A stretch of DNA of 64,000 nucleotides from Carya illinoinensis (Eukaryota; Streptophyta; Magnoliopsida; Fagales; Juglandaceae). Under the pieces are notes generated by a model. The model ran no database searches. It was not told where the DNA came from and worked only from the letters and a program-made list of their open reading frames with translations. The stretch lies in assembly GCF_018687715.1 (NCBI RefSeq), contig NC_056752.1, positions 15,192,501 to 15,256,500 on the forward strand, written 5' to 3'. Each line of letters opens with the position of its first letter. Positions within the stretch are counted from its first letter, which is position 1. The position numbers and the translations under genes were made by a program. Positions 24,021-35,400 of this stretch are shown in pieces.

Positions 24021-24279
24021 AGTATTTGGTAAATATGACTATAATTTAAATTTTATGTAATTTCAAATTTGCTAGTGCATACTTTGTGAACAATTATTAT
24101 AAATTTAAAAATATTGAAATTTGAAATGTAGTGATTTAATATTAAAGTTGGATAAGCTAACATGAAATAAAATTGAGAATTGAAATTCAAAACCATAAAT
24201 ACATTAAATAATATTAACAATAGATATTTTGTAAACAAAATATAAAAGATAATAATGTTTTGTAAACAACACTCAGAAG

Positions 24280-25530
24280 GTCATGTTGTTCACAAATCTA
24301 TGAAACTCCTCTATCAGTGTCTCGACCTTCTGATGTAAGACATCTACATGATGGGCAATCTGTGCGACGGTTTGCTCTACATGCGCGATCTGCCTATCGA
24401 TCTGTCAGTCCATATGCATCGTCATCTCCGAGATCACTACATCAACCCAAGCTGGCTAGACATCCCCCACAGATGCACCCATTGGCTACTGACCAGCACT
24501 CCCAGTCTAGAGAGCAACATAGGCCCCAAACTAGGTTGGTGGAACAAGATCTGGTATAGGGACAAGCTGACTTATACCCCCTCCTTGTCCAATGCTCCGA
24601 AAATGTGTGGTCATGTCGAGGGGGCTCTTATGGCCTATCACCCACTCCTCTGCCTGGAGTGGCACGTTCTAGGCTAGTAATAGTCGGCTCAGGATGACTC
24701 CGTATGGGGGCTTGTCCGCGAGACGATACTCACCTCATAACAAATCCTCTAAACAATCCTCCATGGCAAGTCGATCGGCTCCCCACATGCCACGGGTATC
24801 AAGAATTGCATGTGAGCTTGGCTGAATGTGGTCTTATGTGCCACATGATTTAGATTGTTTGCAATAATAAGTTGCAACATGCAGAAGAAAGGCATCAGCT
24901 GATTATGCTTAAAGGAGTTCTTCTTTTCTAGCTGCTCTTGGTCTCCTTTAGTGAGGATGTAGAAATCCTCATCTCAATCATCAACATCAGGCTCGTGCGC
25001 AGTATCCTCAGCCTCAATTGGGCCAGTAGATGATGCAGAGGTGCCTAATCCGTGTGGACTGCACCCGCAACTACTTCAGGTCCTATGTCCCTGTGTTGAG
25101 GAGCAGCTATGTCTCTAGCCTAAGCAACTGGTATAATCTTACCTGTCTCAGCTACCCCACGGATCTTGAGCAGGTCGGTAATAACATTCGTCTAGACCTC
25201 AAACTGTACACCGCGTACAGTGATGGTGTGGAAGGATGCATCTTAAGGCATGGAGCACATCTCCATATAAAATTCCCGGACCATTGAGGGGTAAACTTTC
25301 CCCCTCAATGAGCACATCGGGACCCATCCTCTCATCACGAAGATGTCTCTTAGCGTCTTCTCCTCCCAGGTCAGCTCATTGAACTTGTTGATTAATACTT
25401 CTTGTTCAAACATGAGTGTTTGGACCCCGAGCCTAGTAGTGTCTAAGTTGGCTACTTCCTGGCCCCGTTTCCTATTATCAATAGATGAGCCATATCCTAT
25501 ATTAATAAGAACAAAAAATTCGAACAATAG
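24280..25530 (-). pseudogene. Plant transposon protein remnant (Transposase_32-like domain plus coiled-coil tail)
   Basis: From 25527 downwards the minus strand reads NKFNELTWEEKTLRD, GWVPMCSLRGKVYPSMVREF, then ITVRGVQFEV and NVITDLLKIRG, matching the pattern of the putative plant transposon protein domain. After a degraded middle (NSFKHNQLMPFFCMLQLII, then IPVACGEPIDLPW), the end is a heptad-like segment (QIDRQIAHVEQTVAQIAHHV, then VETLIEEFHRF) near 24410-24285. There are many stops. It lies between motif arrays 1 and 2, the position of a TNPA-like regulator in CACTA elements; that role is inferred. Confidence 0.55.
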
Positions 25531-25569
25531 TTATAAATATTTTGTAATAAAATTAAAACTGTTAGTGCT

Positions 25570-26545
25570 AAAGTTTGAATGTTTAGACTTAAACGTTCAA
25601 ACGTTATCAGTAAATTTTGAACATATGAGACTATGCATTTGAGGTTGGCTGTCAAACTAACAAACGCTCTAACGTATTTACGTTTAAACGTTTGAACGTG
25701 ATGAGAATTGATGCATGTGCAAACAGTGGAAATGTTTCGTTTGAACCATTCCCACTTAAATGTTTGGACGTAAGTACATCGTTCGGAACTCAAAGGTTAA
25801 CGTTTGAACGCATTCTACAACTTTCAAAGCTCAGGGTCAATGTATGAATGTATTCTACTACATTCGAACATAATAGTAATGTTCAAATATGATATGGAAA
25901 CGTTCAAACATTTATTGTGCTTTGGAATGTGAAAGGTATTACATTCAAATGTTATAAATATACATTTGGAATGCTATTAGGTTTCAAACATATATCTTAG
26001 ATGTTTGAATGTATATAAATTCCATGTTTGAACGTCAAAGACTTTTTGAAACTCAACAGTCGTTAACATTCGAACATTCCTGTGTAACGTTCGAATGTTA
26101 TGACACAGAAATGGTTGAGTCGACTCAGCCATTCCTGAAATGCCAAAATACATCACATTTGGCCAAAAGCCACGAAATGAAGTATAGACTTTAAGGAAGG
26201 TTTTTATGGTGGCCATTTGGCCATTGGCAACCCATGGTGGCCGAAAAATCAAGTTGACGTTTTGGCCACCAATGGGAACCAAAACTTCCCTAAAACTACT
26301 TGTTTTATGCTTCAAACTAGTTAAAGAGAAGTACCCACCTATCTCTTTTGTGATGGTTGGGGTGGTCTTTGACGGTGGTGGTGACAGATGAGGATGGTAG
26401 AGGCGACGGAAATCGAACGTGGAAAAATGACATTTTAGTTATGCTGCCGTTGCCCTTTATACACGTAAGGTTTGAACGTTACTTAGCTAACATTCAAACG
26501 TAAAATTTAATATTTCGAACGTTTAAGTGGAAAATTCGAACATAG
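25570..26545. repeat. Motif array 2 (ACGTTCAAACGTT/CGTTCGAATGTT)
   Basis: This is the densest array, with palindromic or near-palindromic 10-13-mers such as ACGTTCAAACGTT (25588), CGTTTAAACGTTTGAACG (25681), CATTCGAACAT (25860, 26069) and CGTTCGAATGTT (26089). A unique insert with an inverted GGTGGCCATTTGGCC / GGCCACCA pair lies at 26200-26270. Confidence 0.7.
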
Positions 26546-26918
26546 CCACGTCTATTGACTATTAAATAATATATATTACTAATTATTATATTAAATATTA
26601 TATATATATATATGTTTATATATACTATATAGTTATATAATATATTAAATAATATATATATACTATTATATTTAGAGTGGTGCTACTCTATTACCTGAGT
26701 AGCACCGCTCCATTTGATCGCTAGTACATTTTTACTTTTTTTTTTCTTTTCATTTCATATTTTTTAATGTATTTAAATATTTTTCAAAAATAAGAAAAAA
26801 ATACATCAATACACTTAAATTCCCTTCCTTAATGACAAAGTAAAAAAATAAATACAAAATATTTTTTTTCCAAGCGGTCAACTTGGACGGTAAGCCTTAG
26901 GCAACATAGTAGTTTCTT

Positions 26919-26990
<72 letters not shown>

Positions 26991-28029
26991 ATAATATATA
27001 ATAATCTACTCTAATATAATAAGTGTCTATCCCACATGAACAATAATGAACAGTAATTTTCTTATTTTTGATGTGTAGTTACATTTTTTACCCTGAGTTG
27101 CTTTTACTTTTACGTTTTTACCCCTTAATCTTCTAATACCACAAGTATTAATTGCTAATTAAAAGACATGCATGCAAAGCATAGGAATTAATTTATAAGC
27201 ACAAATATCATATGATCAAGATGTGCCAGCTGATGACTATAAAAGAAATAAATAAATAAAATAAAATAAAAAAATTGCTAGCTGATATTTTTATTTTTCG
27301 ATATACGTGGGTCGATCGGAACATATATTGCAATTACATTAATTGCTAATTACTAATTACTTTGTGATATAAAACATGCAGTAACAGAAGCAGTTTCAAA
27401 ATGCTTGCTAAAATAGTGCTAGTTCCCTTATCCCAAAAAGAAAATAAAAAATAAAAAATAAAAGAAGGGAAAAAAAAAAGTTACTTACACATTAGTAAAC
27501 AATTTTCCTGCTTTGTAACTTATCATTATTTGAAGATATTTCCAAAAATTCATTTTTTTATGCATTAAATTATGCATTAATTATTATTGTTTTGTAAAAG
27601 ATCATTTTTTTTTATTAAAAACCTTATCTCACCCAATTAGGCAAACGTTCTTTCCATGTTGCTCCAACTTAGTACTATAATATATAATATACTATAGATA
27701 TAAAACTAAAGCTCACGTGAGAGATAAGTGCACTAAAAAAATTAATCCGTAATATACTATGAGGGATTATATACTTAACTAGTATAATTATACTTAACTA
27801 TAACTATATAATACTATGTACTTATACACTTAAGTAGTATATATACTTGTACCCTATATATATACACTTATATGATACTATATATATACTATATACTACA
27901 TATATTTATATTATAATAATATATAATATAATATAACCTCATATTATTTAATTACGAGTTATGTAAAAACTTTTGATTCAATAAATCATCTTGAAACTTG
28001 GAAATACATAATAAAAAGTATAATAATAT
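26546..28029. other. TA-rich unassigned region inside the CACTA span
   Basis: Mostly TA/AT-rich. It includes the (TA)n run at 26924-26985 and a possible small MITE (26684-26915) that starts with the hairpin GGTGCTACTC...GAGTAGCACC. No coding signal. Confidence 0.45.
26924..26985. repeat. (TA)n microsatellite
   Basis: About 31 uninterrupted TA repeats. Confidence 0.95.
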
Positions 28030-28735
28030 GTAAAAACAAATTGTTTGCTATAAATGTGAAAAAGTTAGACATTATTCATTAAATTATAAGATTAAAAAAC
28101 AAATTAATGAATTCAATGTACCTGAAATAGTAAAGGAAAAATTATTAAATATTTTTATAATGCATTCAAGTGAGGAAGAGGAAAGCTCTTCAGAAAAAGA
28201 AGAAATTTATCAATTTTAAACTTCTACTAATGTATCAATTAATACAAGAAATTGTTCTATTAAAAATAGATAATAATAATGTTCCTAAGGAAGAACGAGA
28301 AGAAAGCTCAGCAATAGTTATTAAAAAAGAGTCAAATAATTTCATTAATATTCATAATAAAATAAATTTTAAAAAATAGTACACTGGAATAACTATCTCT
28401 ATTAACAAAAAAATTTCTTTTACGACAATTGCTTTATTAGATACAATAGTAGATTTCTTGCTCTACTTTACCCTTTCTCTTAGTAAAAAATATCAACACC
28501 AGAGTGATATTAGGAAACTCTTTCCTGGTCATACATTACCCTTTCTTTGTAATAGATGAAAGAATTTCTACAAAAATATTAGGAAAAACAGTTCAATTTA
28601 AATTTCTATTTCCTTCATTTTCAAAAGAAATAAATGCTTTAAAAGAAGTTTCATTAATTAAAGAAATTAAATTTTTAACAAAAAATAAAATTAAAAGGAA
28701 AGAAAAACAGATAACCATTTTTGGTAATATTTAAT
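28030..28735 (+). pseudogene. Endogenous pararetrovirus (Caulimoviridae-like) remnant: coat-protein knuckle and protease region
   Basis: The plus strand shows a CCHC-type knuckle (CYKCEKVRHYSLNYK, with the last Cys replaced) at about 28042-28085, a Lys/Glu-rich stretch with EEEESSSEKEE, and an aspartic-protease-like TIALLDT at about 28420-28440 in which the Gly-Ala after DT is lost. Near 28490-28560 an ILGN-type loop is followed by a hydrophobic strand. This order (coat-protein zinc knuckle, acidic linker, protease) is that of plant pararetroviruses, solendovirus/petuvirus-like by impression. Stops and frame changes make it non-functional. It lies in TA-rich DNA, as is common for endogenous copies. 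An LTR retrotransposon origin is the alternative. Confidence 0.55.
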
Positions 28736-28904
28736 ATTAGAGCATGTATGATATTAGTTATAATATAAATATGGTGTAATAAAATATTATATATACTACT
28801 ATATAGTGTGTATAATATATTATATAATATAATATGTTATATATATATATAATATTTAATATAATATATATAATATAGTATATATAAAATACAAATAATA
28901 GACT

Positions 28905-29310
28905 AATCTCCATTTACGTTCAAACGTAACGTGAATAAAAATACAAAAAAATTTCTATCGATTTTCTCAGCTTTGTGATGACTTGAAACGTTCTAACGCA
29001 TCATATTAACGTTCAATCGTAAAGGGATGAAATTTGAGAGAAAAATTATAAACATGAATTGTATATGTTCGAACATGAAAAAAATGTGAAAAATTTTTGG
29101 CTCAATTTTCTCAGCTTTGTAATGAGCTGAAAAGTTCGAACGTTACAATTTAATGTTCGAACGTGCAGTGATGATATTTGAGAGGAAATTTATAAATATT
29201 CAAACGGAAATTATATACATTCAAACGTGAGAAAAAAAAATGCAGGAAGTTGTTCCACACGGTTTCAGGCTCTGTGGTGAAAAGTAACATTTGAACGTTC
29301 CATCAAATGA
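28905..29310. repeat. Motif array 3 (GTTCGAACGTT)
   Basis: CGTTCAAACGTAACG (28918), GTTCGAACATG (29068), GTTCGAACGTT (29132), TGTTCGAACGTG (29153) and CATTCAAACGT (29219) recur, together with a roughly duplicated unit containing TTTTCTCAGCTTTGT (28973 and 29108). Confidence 0.65.
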
Positions 29311-29355
29311 AATATTTTTGAATGAACACATGCACGGGCCGCTGCTTCTCCCATG

Positions 29356-29400
<45 letters not shown>

Positions 29401-30383
29401 GAGAGAGGTCCAGTTAGAGAGAGAGAGTTAGAGTGAGAGAGAGTATAGTGAGAGAGGGTTAATATTTTGGAACTCTACATTGATTTTGGTAAGGAAAAAT
29501 TATTTTTCTTTTTTATTTTTTTGCAATTTTTGATATTTGTCTTGTGTTTATATATATAATATATATATATATATATAGATATATATTTATATATGTCTCT
29601 AACTAGGTAGTGCTGTATTTTTATGAAGGTTTGGTTGTTTTGGCTTGTTGAAAGCTTTTGATTTGTAAGAGGATTTTATGAGTGCTAGGTATCTTTCTAA
29701 ACTTTAGTAATATATTTATACATTTTATTGTGATTTTATTGTGGATAATGATAAATATGAGATGTGTATAATGTATGTTGATTGTGGATTTTGATGAATT
29801 GGATATGGATAAAATATTATGAGTTGAGTAGTGAATTTTGGTTGTATATAGCTTATTGTGAATATGTATCAATTGGGTACGTAATGATGAATTAGAAGGA
29901 ATTAAATTGTTTATATTGATGAATTATAAGGAAATTTTTGTGATATGGATTATGTAATATGATGAATTAAAATGAAAAATTGTGTTGTGTTTATGCTTAC
30001 TCTTAAAATGAAAAGATTTAATATTGGTGTATATTTATGGATTAAAATGAATATGTTTTACATTTGTGTATTTTTTTAAGCATATGTTGTGGTTATAATT
30101 TGTGTATGTTATATTTTTGTATTTTTTTATTATTTGTGTAATTTTTTGAAGCATATGTTGTAATTTTTTGTGTATGTTATATTTGTGGATTTTTTTTATT
30201 ATTTGTGTATTTCGTTTTTGAGTAAATATTTGTGACTAATTTGTGTATTTTTTTATTATTCATTATTCTTAAGTTGTGATTATTTTGATGTTTAACTAAT
30301 TAAAATATTATGATTACAAAGGAATATATAGTATATAGCTTATTAATAGATACTAACAACTTAAGAAAAAGCATAATAATGAT
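29311..30383. other. AG-repeat then T-rich stretch, possible 5' leader of the CACTA transposase gene
   Basis: A (GA)n microsatellite at 29358-29398 is followed by GAGAGAGTTAGAG-type sequence and a donor-like TTTTGGTAAGG near 29485, then T-rich intron-like sequence. No coding exon is recognisable. The leader role rests only on its position after motif array 3. Confidence 0.3.
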
Positions 30384-31041
30384 TAGGGGTGAAAATTGAC
30401 TCCTTCAGCGCGGTTTTTGGGCAAAACCGCCGTCGATCGATGAGAGGGAAAATTGTGGACGGACCAACCATAACCAGTCAACGGGGAAGAGAACAACCGG
30501 CCGTATCGACTCCAGCGGTTTACAGTCGGTTCTTGGTTCCCCTCCGGCGGTGTCATTCGTCTGAGAGAGTAGAGAGGGAGAGTTGCAGAGGAGAGAGAGG
30601 GTTAGAAATGCAAAAACGGAGAAGAAGAAAGGAAGAAGACGATATGTAATATTTAAACGGCGCCGTTTGGTTTAATACCAGGCTACGCTGTTCTAATTTT
30701 TTTTCTTACCTTATAGACAAAACAACGCCGTTTGGTTTAATAACAAACGGCATTATTTAATCTATGTGTAAAACACAAACGTAGGAGTAAAACGACGCCG
30801 TTCCACTTAAACTTAAGTGAGTTTAAGTGGAACAGCGTCGTTTCATATTGATGAAATTTTTAAAAAAAAAAAAGAGTATTATTACATCGGCCAGTTCAGT
30901 GGTTTGAGCCAGCCTCAAACCTCGACTAAACTGACAATAGGCTGTTTTGCTAAAACATTGCTGCCCACCGACCGGTTTCTTGGCGGTTTTGGCCAGTCTG
31001 AGTCGATCACGGCCGGTTCTACGGTTTCTTGTACACCCCTA
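30384..31041. mobile_element. hAT-like MITE with 8-bp target duplication
   Basis: The ends are TAGGGGTGAAAA on the left and, on the opposite strand at the right, TAGGGGTGTACA. Flanks are ATAATGAT (30376-30383) and CTAATGAT (31042-31049), a 7-of-8 match at the hAT duplication length. The body has CGG-rich subterminal sequence and several AAACG(G/A)CGCCGTTT-like motifs (about 30655-30735). No transposase is present. Confidence 0.75.
30790..30843. repeat. 24-bp inverted repeat (hairpin) inside the MITE
   Basis: Left arm 30790-30813 and right arm 30820-30843 pair with one mismatch around a 6-base loop; each arm ends in an AAACGACG motif. Confidence 0.85.
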
Positions 31042-31732
31042 CTAATGATCAAATAGGTAAAATAATAGACAAATTAGTAGAGAGTTGGAATAAATAAATA
31101 TACATATTTAAAATAAAATATTTATTAAATAAATAAGGATCAAATAAGTGCTTAGTTAGAAAAAATATATTATTGATTAAATAAATAATTCACTCTATTA
31201 AGTATATAAATATTAGTAAATATTTTAGACATAATAACTAATTCTACCTAGTATGTACTCATTTTTGTATACTTTTATTAAAATAAATCAATTTATACTA
31301 AGTTATACTATAAATAATAAGAAATAAATAAAAATTAAAATATTTTACATAGGTATCAATTAATAAGTAATTAATATATATAATAACAATTAAAATTATA
31401 TTTTACATAGGTATCAATTATAATAACATTGATTTTGCTCAGGCCTCTTAGGGAAATTATAAGTTTAGGAACTTAATTTAAGACTAAGGATAAACTTATT
31501 ATTCACTAAGGTTAAAATATTAACATTTAATATTTAAGATTTAATAAGTATTTAGAAATAATAACTAATTATAACTAATATGTGCTTATACTTGTAAATA
31601 ATTAAAATAAATCAACTAAGATATATCAATAAATGAAATATTTCGCATAGGACAGCCCCAGCCAATCCAAGATCACTATAAAGTACTTTGTAATCTGTTG
31701 AAAAATATGAAACTTCTTTTCTTCAACAAAAT
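31042..31732. other. AT-rich sequence of the CACTA body
   Basis: No gene is seen. TACATAGGTATCAATTA is repeated at 31348 and 31405. A segment CATTGATTTTGCTCAGGCCTC (31428) recurs with one change at about 34801, a dispersed duplication within the element. The last five bases (AAAAT) are the target duplication of solo LTR C. Confidence 0.5.
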
Positions 31733-33885
31733 TGTGATGACCCGCTTTTAAGTGTATTTTCGCTGAAATAATTGTTTTTATTTTAATTAATATATCAGAT
31801 ATTTATTTTATTTTAACTGCGTTTTTAAAGTCGGTTTTTAATTTATTTTAATTTATTTGAGGTTGTGTTTTATTTCTTTTAGTTGTTTTTGTGGTTTTAA
31901 TCTTTTTGGCGGTTTGTTTCTTTTCCCGGAGTGAGGACTGGACCTCATTTCTTTTCACATCTTTTTTTTTCTTTTTCTCTTTTTCCTTTTTTCTTTTTCC
32001 CTTCTTTTCCTTTTTCTTCTTTTTCTTTTTTTCTCTTTTTTTTCTCTCTCCTCTCTCCCCCGACTCGGACCCCCCCCCGTGCACTCTCTCTCTTCTCTCT
32101 CTCTCCCTCACGCCGGCGTCAGCCTTCCCCAGCCCCTACCGCCGCCGTCCGGCCACCGTTCGGCCTCCCACCGGTCCCATTCTCTTCCTCTCCTTCCGGT
32201 CTACCTTCCCTCCAAAACCCACCCCCAACCGGCCGGCCATTTGGCCGGAAAAAGCCCAACAAGCACCCACGGTTTTCACTCCGATCCGCCGCCGTCGCTC
32301 CACCTCCGGCCACCATTTCTTCACCACTTCATCACCGTTCCCTTGCCGTCCTAACCCACCCATTTCCGGCCTCCATCGACCACCGGAGCAGCTCCCACGA
32401 GCTTGTTTTCCGATTTGCCATTTTCGGCCATTTCCGGCCATTCCGCCGCCACCCACGGCCGTCCGTCACTTCCAATAGCTTCACAACCACCTCTAGACCA
32501 TTCCCTATCAATGCCGTGTCCTAGTTTGTCCCCGTTCAAAAGTGGGTTTTTCGGACCCACGGCCACAGTGAATTTTCACTGTGACGTTGCTGTTTTTCCG
32601 CCACTTGCAACGCCGCTTGTTTTCTAAAATTGCCGTATAGCGCTGTAAGTATTTTCCAAACCCTATTTACAGATTTAAATATATATTGCTCATTCAATAA
32701 ATATCTGTTGTTGGTTGTTGATTCCGGACTGAGTCCGAGGAGTTTCGGGGGTCGGATGGATGGAGGACGGAGTTACTTGTTTTATTGATTTATGATTGTT
32801 GGTTTATTTTATTATGCATTGATATGGCATTTCATGGTGCATGCACATGTGTTTGTGGGATTTGTGTGAAAAGCCTGTGTATTGGCGTGAGTGGTTTTAC
32901 GGGTGCGTGTGTATCACGAGCCCAAGCCGGGATGGGTTATTATCTCGGTGGAGCTCCTCTGGTCACTCGGGAGCGGAATAAACTGAGTGATGTCCCCTGA
33001 GTTGTCGAGAGAGATGACGGGAGCGGGGCTAGGGGATGCTTGGCTACGAACGCGCCGGGCGCGGAACCGGGCATCGCCCTACTCACCGACTCCGTGGCCC
33101 TTTGCTGGCGAGGGCTAGAGGATGCTTGGCTACGCACGCGCGGGGTGCGGAACTGGGCATCGCTTGTTAGGTGTCACATGCGTGGTGGTACTCTGCGGTG
33201 TGACACTGGAGCCAGGGTGTGCGGATGACCCCTAGGGGAGGTCATGGTGCATACGGGTTAAAATTGGATAAGGGTTTATGAGGCCAAATGTGACTTTTGG
33301 CGTGGGCCAGATGGACTTCTGGTGAGATATTGGGCCGGATGGACTTCCGGCGAGATATTGGGCCAAATGTGACTTTTGGCATGTTTTTCGGAAAGGATAT
33401 GTTTTTGGGTCATATGGGTTTTTGGCGTGTGTGGAAAACTGGTGATTTTGGGCTTTGTGCATTGGGCATGTTTCATGCATCTTGTTTGAGTTATATGTGT
33501 TTTTATCTGGTAGTGTTTGGGGTTTTACTTACCTGCGGAACCATTTGTGGTTCCGTAGCTTTTGGTGCAGGAGTTGAGGAGGAGGAGGAAGAGGCTGAGC
33601 CCGAGGATGCGGCTCCGCCGGGTTGCTGATGTTATCTTTTTATTTGTTTAAAACTGCATTTGTGTTTTGTAATATTTTATCTATGTATGTTTTAAACAGC
33701 TTGTATTACGTTAAGAAAAATTCTGGTACTTAGTTATGACTTTCTTATCCGCTGCGTGTCTCTCTGTACACAATTGCTGCCTTGCACACACTCGGCACCC
33801 GTCGATGGGATGGTGACCCGGGGTGTCACCATCCGGACGTCTCAATTTCCCCGTGTTCGGGCGTGGGGATTTTGGGGGCGTCACA
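31733..33885 (+). repeat. Solo LTR C of the A/B gypsy family, with perfect target duplication
   Basis: 2153 bp, starting TGTGATGACC and ending GGGGGCGTCACA, flanked by AAAAT at 31728-31732 and 33886-33890. It has the family CT-rich tract (31960-32060), GC-rich block, 86-bp internal duplication (33026 and 33112) and the acidic small frame ending EEEAEPEDAAPPGC at 33629. With no internal region present, unequal LTR recombination removed the rest. Confidence 0.95.
33026..33165 (+). repeat. 86-bp-period duplication in solo LTR C
   Basis: GGGCTAG(G/A)GGATGCTTGGCTACG followed by a GCGCGG and GGGCATCGC segment occurs at 33026-33079 and 33112-33163. The A copies carry a single version. Confidence 0.8.
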
Positions 33886-34955
33886 AAAATTTTAGTTTTG
33901 TCAATATCATGCATTATACCATCAAACTAGACCAAGAATTTGGAAATTACAAAAACAAAAAAGCCCTACAAAATTTGGCTAATAGGTCACTATCATAGAG
34001 TATAACCAGGAAGAATTATCTTGAAGCAATGTTGGTGCATGAAGGCTAATTGCTTGATTGTCATAGTCTCTTCGGATATGAGAGTTCACAAGGCTTTGAA
34101 TTCATGACAGTTCAGCAATTAGACTAAAATCCTAAAATGTCTTCAAGATAATTCTTCCTTGTTGTCTCCGAGACAGAAAGCTTGTGAGCATATTCTTCCA
34201 TCTCTCTCTGGTTTAACAATATAACATAAGAAATGTTGTTTGACATAAGTAATTCAAACAACATGCTAATATTGTTTGTAGTGTTTTTTGATAGATATTT
34301 TGTGACATTGCATAAATAACTGTAGACCCGTTTGGGAATTAGTGTACATTTAGGTGTCCACTAATTCATGAATTGTCCAGTGTGGATAGTTTGGGATTAT
34401 ATTATCTTTATTACAAATTTTTGTTATTCTTACTGAACATGTTTAGTATGATATTTTTGTATCTTCCTCAACTGTTCTTCAGGTATACTATTCGTAGGGT
34501 CACAATACCTCTATATGAATATGTATTCTTGGAGAACTATGGGGATGTGCTGTCAAAATTTCTACTAACGTGAAAAGTAGTAGAGTGACGAAATTTGTGC
34601 AATATGAATAATATAATCTCAAATGTGATAGAACCAACTACCTTATTAAAAAAGCAGTGAGAATTGGAGCATGATATGCATGTGAATTTATTTGCGTCAT
34701 ACTAATAGATAGATGTTTCCAGAAATGGATAAAAGTTTGACGAATCTAGGCGATAGACTTGGAAAGGATTATATACTCTATGCATGTGTAGTAAGAACCT
34801 TCATTGATTTTGCTTAGGCCTCCACTGCAGATAATTATGTAAGCGATGTTAATTTTGTTAAATAATTGTTTAACATGTGAATAATTTATTTTTTTTATTT
34901 GTATTTCTTTTAATACATTACTTATTGTGTGTTTTCTTTCTAATTGCATGTAAAA
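33886..34955. other. CACTA body between the solo LTRs, with long hairpin
   Basis: Apart from the hairpin at 34008-34159 I see no firm exon. A short frame at 34470-34573 (VTIPLYEYVFLENYGDVLSK) may be an exon remnant upstream of the transposase C-terminus. Confidence 0.35.
34008..34159. repeat. Long imperfect hairpin (foldback or miRNA-precursor-like)
   Basis: Arms of about 56 bp (34008-34064 and 34104-34159) pair over AGGAAGAATTATCTTGAAG at the base and TAATTGCT...TGTCAT near a 39-nt loop, with a bulged middle. Either strand would fold. It may be a small foldback MITE or a MIR-like precursor. Confidence 0.7.
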
Positions 34956-35390
34956 ATGATGGAGATTCAGTCAGTTTCCGAGGAATCCTCTCCTAGTGAC
35001 ATAAACATATTCACACAAGTGTTCCAGAACAATTCTAGTATGGTAAGAGGTTTGGGACGTTCTTTCAAGCATCCTGATTCATACTCCACAATCTCGTCGA
35101 CTTCACAAATTAATAATCTTATCAAAAATTTAGAAGTAGTATGATGAGAAAATGAGAATATGAGGTTAAGACAACAAGAGTTGGAGTCTCTTTTAGAACA
35201 CCAGTCTAATTTAGAGATGCATTTATAGAAGCAATAAAGAGAACAAGAGAAAAGAATACATAGTGAAGTCCAAGAACAAGTACAGCGAGAGATGATGGTG
35301 TAAATGGAGTGTGCTATGTCACTGTAACAGAATCACGGTGGGCGAGGAAAGAAAAAGAAATGAATTCTATCAATTTTATCATTGTATGTA
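34956..35390 (+). pseudogene. CACTA transposase C-terminal region (Ptta/En/Spm type)
   Basis: From ATG 34956 the frame reads MMEIQSVSEESSPSD, INIFTQVFQNNSSMVRGLGR, then (after TGA TGA at 35142) ENENMRLRQQELESLLEHQS and EQEKRIHSEVQEQVQREMM. Acidic residues, an IF..V helix, the (Y/M)VRGLGRG-like motif and a C-terminal coiled coil are the signature of the plant En/Spm transposase C-terminus. Five in-frame stops follow. It ends a few bases before solo LTR D, which sits in its 3' UTR. Confidence 0.6.
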
Positions 35391-35400
35391 AGTTTTAATA

